Shown here piece after piece: positions 56,986 through 64,000 of a DNA stretch of 64,000 nucleotides (position 1 is the first letter of the stretch; every line of letters begins with the position of its first letter). The notes beneath the pieces are model-generated. The model was not told the DNA's origin and made no database searches. It saw only the letters and a program-made list of their open reading frames with translations. Location: positions 40,292,027 to 40,356,026 of the forward strand of contig NC_067123.1 of the NCBI RefSeq assembly GCF_021347895.1, read 5' to 3'. Source of the DNA: Acanthochromis polyacanthus (Eukaryota > Chordata > Actinopteri > Pomacentridae). Both the position numbers and the translations under genes were made by a program.

Positions 56986-57616
56986 CTGGGGCTGGCCCGA
57001 ATAGTGGTTTCTGGTCTCCGGACATTCGGGCTCTGTTAAAGACGGATATCTGAATATTCGTTCCGCCCCGTAACATCCTCCGATGGGGGGTGGGGGGGAC
57101 ACGTGTGGATGTGGACGGCCTGAATATTTGGATCCATTCGTCTGGTCTCCCGGGTCCAAATTTTGCCTTCGTTTTGTCTTCAGTTAAACTGAAGAATTCC
57201 CAAACAGCGGAGGTCTTCAGCATCTTGTCTTGTGTTTATGCAACGAAGTGAAGCGTGACGTCAGAGTCTGCAGCAACCCGGACATTCGGGTGGTGGTAAG
57301 AAACACGAATGGAGGAGCAGAGATGAGCCGAACCCGACGGGATGAGCCGAAATGGGCCGAAGGCGAAGGGAAGAGACGAGCTCCGAATATTTTCATCTGA
57401 GGGAGGGAGGAGGGGTGATCACATAGACACGTGTATATGTTTATGTGATCACACGACGGGATGAGCCGAAATGGGCCGAAGGCGGAGGGAAGACAGTATT
57501 GCCAAATATTCGTTCCGCCTGCTAACGTCCAACCGGGCGTGGGGGGCGAATATTCGGATACCAAAATTAATATCCGGATACCGCCTTAGCGAACGAATAT
57601 TCGGGTCCAGTCCTAG
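56986..57616. mobile_element. 631-bp non-autonomous DNA element with GAATATTCG-rich ends
   Basis: Ends CTGGGGCTGGCCCGAATAG and, inverted, CTAGGACTGGACCCGAATA. TGAAAACT occurs at 56980-56987 and 57617-57624, giving a 6-8-bp target duplication that overlaps the element end by two bases. The interior has several ATATTCG(G/T) words and a duplicated GATGAGCCGAAATGGGCCGA segment. Probably hAT-like; no transposase. Confidence 0.65.
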
Positions 57617-57624
57617 TGAAAACT

Positions 57625-59104
57625 GATAAAATAATGCCAGGATTTCACCGGCATTTACTGACTCATAGAGGGAGGGAAAAATGTGTGAGGGGCAAACAAA
57701 AAAAACTGCTTAGAGTTTAGAATCAATGCTTTTCTGTTCGTCTTTCCCTCGATTCAAGTCAGTGACAGTTTGATGAGGAGATAAAACTCTGAGAAATAGA
57801 TTGATGTGAAAGAAAAGGGAATAAACTGTTCAAATAATTCCAACACAAATCACACAGAAAAAGTTCCGTCTCCGTCTACAATCATCCTCTTCACACGCTC
57901 TTTGTCTCGTGCTTCCTTTAAATGTCTGTATAACACTTACAAAGACATGTGGCAGTCTGTCGTCAATAAATCATCACGAAATTAGCCGCGATGATTCACT
58001 GGAAGGCTCACAAGACAGAAAATAAAAAATAAATAAAAACACACAGCCGTCAGCGTTGTAAAGAACGCCTTTGTGGTTTCAATTAGTCAGAAAATTGGAA
58101 GTTGTCAGATTCTCCAGCGGAGGAGGGGGGTGAGGAGAGATAAATAAATAAATCAAAGAAAGACGGACAGAAAGTCTCTTCTGATGTTCTGGCAGTTCTG
58201 GTTCGCATGAAAAGCGGCAGAGAGGAAACAATAAATTATGAATATATAAGAGATGAAAACGGGCCGTTGGAGGAGAAGTCGAGGAGGGCCGGAGAATAGA
58301 GTGTCAGCCATTCATCGATATAATTAGACAGAATCCAGCTCTGCTTTTTGTCAGCCGCACCGAGCGCTTGGATTGCATTAGTTAGCGTAATGCATCGCGG
58401 GTCCTCATTAGTGCCGGATCACATGGAGGTCCGGCTTCATGTGTGTCTGACGGTATTAGAAACCCTCTGACACGGAGACGTCAGTTCTGATCTCACTTCT
58501 TGGAGCTGCAGCCTGAAAAGCTTCTTCACTTTCAACTTTTCTTCTTTGCATTTTAATCGCTCCTGCTATGAATTTACAAAAATGTCAATTTGAATGGGTA
58601 AAAATGGAACCAAGTCACCCGATAGCACCACCAGATTCTACACATATTATTATTTTTATTGTTATCTCAATTAATCTTTTAATTATTTGGCCAAAACTTT
58701 GTTCTTAGAGCCAGATGTAAACCTCTTTTACAGTCCCAAACCACAAAACAGCCTCAAAAATGGACAAAAACTGACTACCAGAGGTTCTTCACTTACACTG
58801 ATGTTAAGGTTTCAATGTTTATTGTTCAGTTCCAGATTTACCTAATGTCAGTGAACATGCCGTGTTTAGTTAGCTCACCTCCATGTTGTGTCTCGTTTTT
58901 GTCGTTTTGTGTCTTGTTTTGTTGTTTTGGCAGTACATGTTAAACGAGTACAACCGGAGAATGGAAACAAAGCCGTCTGATAGCGCCGCGTGACGACGTA
59001 TTCATCCGCTCTGCTCATCAACTAGTTCCACGTAACCAGATCTGATGTAATGATGAAACGCCGTAGAAATCATGTGAGGACAACCTGTATTTGTCTTAAC
59101 TCAC
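57625..59104. other. dbp intron next to exon; possible conserved non-coding segment
   Basis: The stretch 58225-58430 (ATTCATCGATATAATTAGAC, GCATTAGTTAGCGTAATGCA) is non-repetitive with homeodomain-type sites and resembles conserved regulatory DNA. A family D leader recurs at 58806-58937. No gene. Confidence 0.3.
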
Positions 59105-59312
59105 CGTGTAGACACTCGGCTCCTCCCATCATGCTTTGCTGCTGCTGCTGCTGAGGTGGCGGTGGTGGCGGCGGTTGCGGCTGGACGGTCTCCAATCCGA
59201 GCAGCGAGGAAGAGGAGGATGAAGAGGACATGGAGGAGGAAGAAGAGGAGCAGGGTGGAGGGGAGGTAGGAGGACACTGGGAGCTCTGGTTGGGCACCGC
59301 AGACTGGGAGCT
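59105..59312 (-). CDS. dbp: dbp coding exon: Ser/Pro/Gln homopolymer-rich linker
   Basis: Bounded by TTCTGTCCTCCCAG before the exon and a GTGAGT donor after it; phase 0 at the start and 1 at the end, 69 whole codons. It encodes SSQSAVPNQSSQ, a serine block (six and eight Ser around one Met), LLGLETVQPQ, seven prolines, six glutamines (59136-59153, CAG-coded), then MMGGAECLHG. It is a low-complexity linker between the N-terminal activation segment and the PAR domain. Mammalian DBP also has a Pro/Ser-rich linker there. I recall a single exon in mammals where this gene has two, so the split or the homopolymer blocks may be lineage-specific. Reading-frame continuity with both neighbours supports it as real. 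Confidence 0.8.
59136..59153 (-). repeat. (CAG)n trinucleotide repeat encoding polyglutamine
   Basis: Six consecutive Gln codons (CAG/CAA) inside the dbp linker exon. Confidence 0.9.
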
Positions 59313-61110
59313 CTGGGAGGACAGAAGATCAGAAGGTTTGTTAAGTTCACTGAAATACTTCCTGACTGGCGTCAACGTTCAGCCACACAATCTGCACCGG
59401 TTTGGTATTTAAATGTGTCAGCTCCAATAACAAATGTTTTTTTCAACTGTTTTTAATTTACTGGTGTTTTACTAAAAATCTCTGCAATGTTGAAATTCCA
59501 GAAAACAAGTGGCAAAAACACAGAAAAAAGTTTTTATTTACTTGTTAACCAAAATAAATAAATAGGCCAAAACTTCAAATAATGTCCACATCAAACATCC
59601 GTATCTTTCCAGTATGTGACTTCAAAATTACAGTTTCACTGCTTTAAATCAGCAAGTACGAAGATTATTTTACAGTTATTTGCTGTTATTTCAAAGAAAA
59701 ACATGCATATTAAGGTTTAAAAAATGACACATTTCCCATGTTTTACGAAACTACAAATAAATCTAGATAATCTGAAAAAAGACAGACCACAATTCAAGTT
59801 TTTGTGCGTTTTTTTGTTTATAATCAGTCATTCTTTTACAAAGTTTTACCACAAAATTATAGTCAACTGTAATTTAAAATGTCTAAAAATATACTTATTA
59901 ATAATTACATAATAAAATTATAACCAGCTATTTCAGCATTTTTTTCACATATTTTTTGGTCATTTTTTCATAATTTTTTTCCACAGAATTTTTTATAGCG
60001 TACTCAATCAGACGTTTGGTTGATGCTGTATTAACATCTGCAAAAGAAAATAAAAATATTCCAGAGGTTTTCCTATTGGCTCGAGTCTGTGTGAGATTAA
60101 ACTAAGCCTGAATTAGCATCTCTAAAAACATTTTTAGCTGTTTATTAACTATCAAAGGTGCATCCAAAGGGTCAGTGTGGGATCATTTCTTACTTTTACA
60201 TTCCCCTGTATCGGCTACTACTACTATTGCTGGTGTGGGGAAAAGCTCTGCAGATGCCACATAGAAGCGACACTTTAGATGATGCATCTGCTGCTCATTC
60301 CTCCTTGGTGAAGCTAGCTGTGATGTGGCTAGCGCTGGTGAAGGAAACATGGTGACGCCACATGGGGTTTGAACCTGCGGTGCGTTAGGCATGACAGACG
60401 TGTTTCCAGAACACCACAGGGGTTCAATAAGACGTTCAGCCGCTACAATAGCTGGGTTTCCATTCAAATGTGGCAGCAATTTAAAGAAAACCAAAAACGG
60501 GAAAACATGAATTGATGCCATCCCCAACACCAAACCTCAAACAGGGAATCAGAACGCAGAAAATAAAGACAAGTTTTTCCTTTCAGTACATATTACAGCT
60601 GCTTTACAGAGTAAGAGCTGTTGCAGGAAGTACTATACAACTGGGACGTACTACTTCTTTATAATATCTGGCCTTAAGGTCTGAGTGGATTCTCGGTCAT
60701 CCAGGTCATGATTCTGGAGAATAAAGTGAAGACGCCTCTTGGGTGAAAGGTGAAACGTGAAAATCTTCTTTCTTTCTACTGAAGCTCTCAGGATTGGGCC
60801 TTAAGCTCTGACCGTCGTCTATCAGTCTGTAGAGTGAAATGAGCTGTCATCGGTCCAGGTTCTCTGAGGCTCAGGCTTGCTTATACCGCCATGACGTCCG
60901 TGACTTGGTGACGTAACCGAGCAGAGGATTACCGGTCAGAAATACCTACGACATTCAAGTACATTTTGCCGTATTCAAGCCAACACGCTTTCCTGTGTAT
61001 CCAGACCCACAATCCTCCGCTACAGAATATGCGTCATCAGCATAAGACTTAAACGCAGGGTAAACCACTGCCATACCATAATATACGGATGGTGCAAAGA
61101 CCCTATTGAA
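59313..61110. other. dbp intron, no gene recognised
   Basis: AT-rich from 59420 to 60060; after that unique-looking. No gene seen. Confidence 0.4.
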
Positions 61111-61620
61111 ACCCGGCTATGAATTTTGGTAGACAGGTGTTATTCATTAAGTCGTACAAAAAAGTCTATTACACCCATGCCCAAAACAAAACAGGAAGTC
61201 GGTCATTTTGAATTATGTGTCATATCTGTATGGACGATTTTGGACCAATTTTTGCACATTTTGAAAAGCTATAAACTCAAACAGGGTAATCCCTACACAG
61301 CAGAAATTAAGCCACGATGTACAGCAGGCATGGGTGATCAAAAGCTATCAAAAAAAAGTCTGATGACGTGGAAATGGCCGCCCTCGAAATTTCGATGTTT
61401 CGCCATGAAACAGGAAGTGTCGTCTAACTGGTCTGTACATGCTCTAATCTGCCTCTAATTTTACATGTGGGATCAGAGTCCGGCCTTCATCGGATACATA
61501 GGCCGAAATACAGTCTCAGTTGCAGCGCCACCTGGTGGACATGCTTGGATTCGCTGACCAGCAAGGATGCGAGGACCCGTTAAACACTGCTTGCAGCTTT
61601 AATTAGTATCGGAACACATC
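61111..61620. repeat. Interspersed fish repeat ending GCTTGCAGCTTTAATT
   Basis: Contains CAGGAAGTCGGTCATTTTGA, ATTTTGGACCAATTTTTGCA, GCAGCGCCACCTGGTGGACA and GCAAGGATGCGAGGACCCGT, and ends CTGCTTGCAGCTTTAATT. This order is one I associate with a common fish repeat. The 110-codon frame inside is not a gene. A GTATCGGAACACATCCCTG at 61606-61624 resembles a hAT MITE end and is similar to sequence near 56884. Confidence 0.5.
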
Positions 61621-61624
61621 CCTG

Positions 61625-62639
61625 ATGCTTTTGTCTTTTGCAATTTTTCATCTCTGTAACAGTTCAGAGGAAAAGAATCCATAAAATAAATATTTCACTA
61701 AAATATTTGTCTGTATTGCCACAACTCTACCAACAGTGCTGAAGAATGGTCTGCTGCACTTCATTGTAGTTCTGTTAGAGGGCTTGTTTGCAGCAAAGCT
61801 TAGTCCGGGATGCAGTGACGGTGTCCCCGCAAAAAAAAATAAAAAAAGGTGTAGAAGGAATCGATTTGGTGGAAAATTTACATGCACTGTGATTAAAAGG
61901 AAGAATTTTCTGCAGCAACAAAGCAGGTTCTGTCTTAGTACTTGTTCCAAAACTTTCCATTTTCATCATGCAGGGTTGGCACACAGAGGCCGTTTTTTCC
62001 AGCAGTGGAGAGGGTTTGAAAACGGTAACAAACAGACAACAAAATGGCAGACGTTGTAGCGAGAGTCTAGATCTGGTGAGTCAGCCATTCACAGGAGATC
62101 TGTCAGCACGGAAAACAACTCCAAGCAGGGAGGTAGAAATCCAGAAACACGAGGAAACGAACAAGCAGCTGTGAAGCGAAGACACGAAGCAGCGTGAACA
62201 ACCTGAATGAGCAACAGCAGGGAGTATATTCATACATATATATTTATATATTTACTGGGAAGACTGAGTGGATTATAAGTGGCGGGTGGAGCACAAAAGA
62301 AGACGGAAGATAAACAAAGGGGTGAAGTAAAACAAACTGGGGTGCATGAAAGTGAGTGACATAAAAAAGCATGCCAGTCTCTCTGCTACATGCTTCATTT
62401 GCATCCGTTTTTTGCTTCATTTCCTCCACACTTCGTTGCATTTTGCTGCAACACCTCCGCCGAGTGCAAAAACCTTTAATTATTTTACTATATTTCAAGA
62501 ATGTTGCAAATAAATCGGCTTTTCTGATGGGCAAAATGAAAATACACCACCAAGAGTCGACTCAACGTGCACAAACAGCCCCTGCGAGTAGTTCATGCTA
62601 CACCCATTATGAACTAATGTGGCGCATTCATCATTTGTA
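61625..62639. other. dbp intron, no gene recognised
   Basis: No coherent gene or repeat. Confidence 0.4.
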
Positions 62640-62947
62640 ACGCAGCAGCTCGGTCACCTGTCAGAGTGCAGCCATACAGGTTGTGGAATTTGCATGTTCT
62701 CGCTGCACCTCTGAGGGTTTTTTCCTCCCACGAGACACAGACAGAAGGTTAATTGGTGATTCTAAATTGTACGTAGGTGTGAGTGTGAAAGGTTGTCTCC
62801 ATCTATGTGTTACCTGTGTGATAAAGTGGCTACCTGTCGAGGGTTTTGTCCTACTTTTAGCCCAAATGACAGATGGGATCGGCTCCAGCACTGTTATGAC
62901 CACGTAGAGAATAAAGCAGGGAGGGCAAATAGATGAATGGATGGATG
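62640..62947 (+). mobile_element. Fish retroposon-like repeat with GATGGATG tail
   Basis: Contains GGAATTTGCATGTTCTCGCT, GGTTAATTGGTGATTCTAAA, GTGTGATAAAGTGGCTACCTG and GGGATCGGCTCCAGC, and ends in AATGGATGGATG. The same order (GTTTGCATGTTCTCC...TAATTGGTGACTCTAAATTG...GATGGGATAGGCTCCAGC...(ATGG)n) is a widespread fish interspersed repeat. Diverged single copy. Confidence 0.65.
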
Positions 62948-63051
62948 TAATGTCTGTAAACTGCAGCTAAATAAAGGCTAGCTGCCTCGCTAGCAGGTTA
63001 GCCAGCATATTAAAATTAAACAAACCAGGTGGGGCTGTGAGGTTTTCTTAC

Positions 63052-63320
63052 CTGGGAGGGGATCTGGGCGCTGGCGGAGCTGGGCCCGTTGCTGTGCATC
63101 CCCATCCCGTTCTCGGTCAGGAACTCCTCCAGGTCCATGTACTGCAGCTGGAACAGGCCTCCGTCACACGGCAGGGTCCTCTCCCACAGCAGGGGCCCCA
63201 GGAAGGCGGACTGGGAGTTGGGTCGCAGCGCTCCGGACCCTGGGGTCCCTCCAACCCCACCGGGCCCTCCGGCGTTGACGCCCAACGAGTCCTCATCGGA
63301 GTCCAGAGGCTTGTCTTTGT
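63052..63320 (-). CDS. dbp: dbp coding exon: N-terminal activation segment
   Basis: Minus-strand exon after CCTCCTCTCCAG, ending ATCCCCTCCCAG before GTAAGA. The first two bases finish a codon begun in the unseen exon 1, giving DKDK as in other PAR-bZIP genes, where the first intron falls at the same Lys/Asp. It encodes PLDSDEDSLG, a Gly-rich stretch, SQSAFLGPLLWERTLP, then FQLQYMDLEEFLTENGM. LLWERTLP and YMDLEEFL are the conserved N-terminal block of DBP/TEF/HLF thought to act in transactivation; LLWERTLP is the DBP form (LWDKTLP in HLF). The start codon is not in this exon. About 89 residues. Confidence 0.88.
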
Positions 63321-64000
63321 CTGGAGAGGAGGGAGGAGGAGACGTTTGTTATTTGTTGTGATGATAAGAGAGTTTGATAATGAAACTCATTCATCCTCGC
63401 TGACAGGGTTTGTGATGAAAGGCAAAACAAAAGATAAGAGCCTAAATTTTGCTCAAGGTGAGATAAACTGAAGCTGAGCAGTTAGAAAAGTGAGAACTAG
63501 CGAGTTTTTTCCACATTTATTTAACCAGAATGCATCTTCATTGAGATTAAAAGCTCCAAGACCCGGCAAAGAAGGCACTGAGCATCAGATGGTGGAATAT
63601 TTTCTTTCAAATGTGACTCTGATGATCTCATCCACAGTGGTCTCATTAGTTTACAGTAATTACACTGTCCTCCAGCTAAGGTGCTAATGATTTATTGATG
63701 CTCACATTAAGCGCTACATGAAGAATTGTGGAGCTGCTGCAGACTTTTATTGCAACACATTGTGGTTCTACTTAACGGCGTCAGAATGCTCCATCAACCA
63801 CACGGCTAAACTTTGTCAAATTATAACCCCAGTTATACAGAATATCAACATTTCTGTGCAGTTATGAGCACAATAAAGGTTTGAGACAGGAAAACAGGAC
63901 GTGTTCTGTAGCTAGATGGTTTGAAGTTAATTCTCTACAACGGTTGCACCTAAATTTTGTCACCACTAATCGTACATTTTTAACCTTTCTCATCAGTTCC
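63321..64000. other. dbp first intron, truncated at window edge
   Basis: No start codon followed by an in-phase GT donor was found on the minus strand here, so the first exon lies beyond 64000. Nothing else seen. Confidence 0.5.

Larger units (their letters stand above)
32258..63320 (-). other. dbp: dbp gene model: four 3' coding exons, three introns, 3' UTR
   Basis: Minus-strand exons at 63052-63320, 59105-59312, 35529-35782 and 32822-33037 each have AG acceptors and GT donors and join in compatible phases (1, 0, 1, 0). With one G from the unseen upstream exon they give exactly 315 codons. The introns are about 3.7 kb, 23.3 kb and 2.5 kb. The product is a PAR-bZIP factor that binds D-box DNA as a dimer in the nucleus. 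The family (DBP, TEF, HLF) works in circadian output, and mammalian DBP is driven by CLOCK-BMAL1. DBP rather than HLF or TEF is preferred from [26 protein letters not shown] and ISVRAAFLE; the zipper itself is somewhat HLF-like ([12 protein letters not shown]). The initiating exon is outside the window. Confidence 0.8.

Noticed and set aside
32822..63320. Calling the gene hlf or tef
   Set aside because: The zipper resembles HLF, but [26 protein letters not shown] and ISVRAAFLE are the DBP forms; a phylogeny would settle it.

Overview
The window looks like ray-finned (teleost) fish genomic DNA. The only conventional gene recognised has vertebrate-type exons with GT-AG introns. The rest is non-coding DNA filled with relics of LINE-1 and L2-like retroposons, Tc1-, hAT- and TTAA-type non-autonomous DNA transposons, and (CA)n, (TA)n and (GATG)n-type simple repeats. 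No bacterial-style operon, CRISPR array, rRNA or tRNA gene was recognised. All identifications were made by reading the sequence; no database search was run.

Right half (about 32.3-64 kb, minus strand): this holds most of a PAR-bZIP transcription factor gene, best matched to the D-box-binding protein family (dbp; dbpa or dbpb not resolved). Four coding exons splice in frame: 63052-63320, 59105-59312, 35529-35782 and 32822-33037. Together they give 315 codons once the one-base contribution of an unseen upstream exon is counted. They encode the conserved N-terminal activation segment, a Ser/Pro/Gln homopolymer-rich linker, the PAR domain, and the basic region plus leucine zipper, ending at a stop at 32822. 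The first coding exon and the promoter lie beyond the right edge. The central intron is about 23.3 kb and carries most of the transposons in this half.

Left half (0-32.3 kb): this is downstream of dbp and apparently intergenic. It contains a LINE-1 ORF2 tail at the left edge, a broken fragment resembling the C-terminus of hnRNP U (about 2.45-2.6 kb), a MITE with GGGGGA-type ends (1.8-2.1 kb), and a 308-bp MITE with 9-bp target duplications (7.5 kb). It also has a 548-bp element with 107-bp inverted arms (12.2 kb), a 2.1-kb minisatellite with a 21-bp period (15-17.1 kb), L2-like relics, a Tc1-type foldback element with a transposase helix-turn-helix fragment (19.5-20.1 kb), a hAT-like element (27.0-27.5 kb), and two ZNF143/STAF-type promoter motifs (28.8 and 29.3 kb).

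The more unusual material is transposon biology. One MITE family leaves 9-bp duplications at two sites, one of them nested inside a hAT-like element. A TTAA-type MITE sits in one half of an intronic duplication while the other half keeps the empty site. A RecQ-like helicase fragment lies inside an inverted-repeat element. A hAT-like family carries an internal T-rich minisatellite. I found no convincing evidence of a wholly new multi-gene system.
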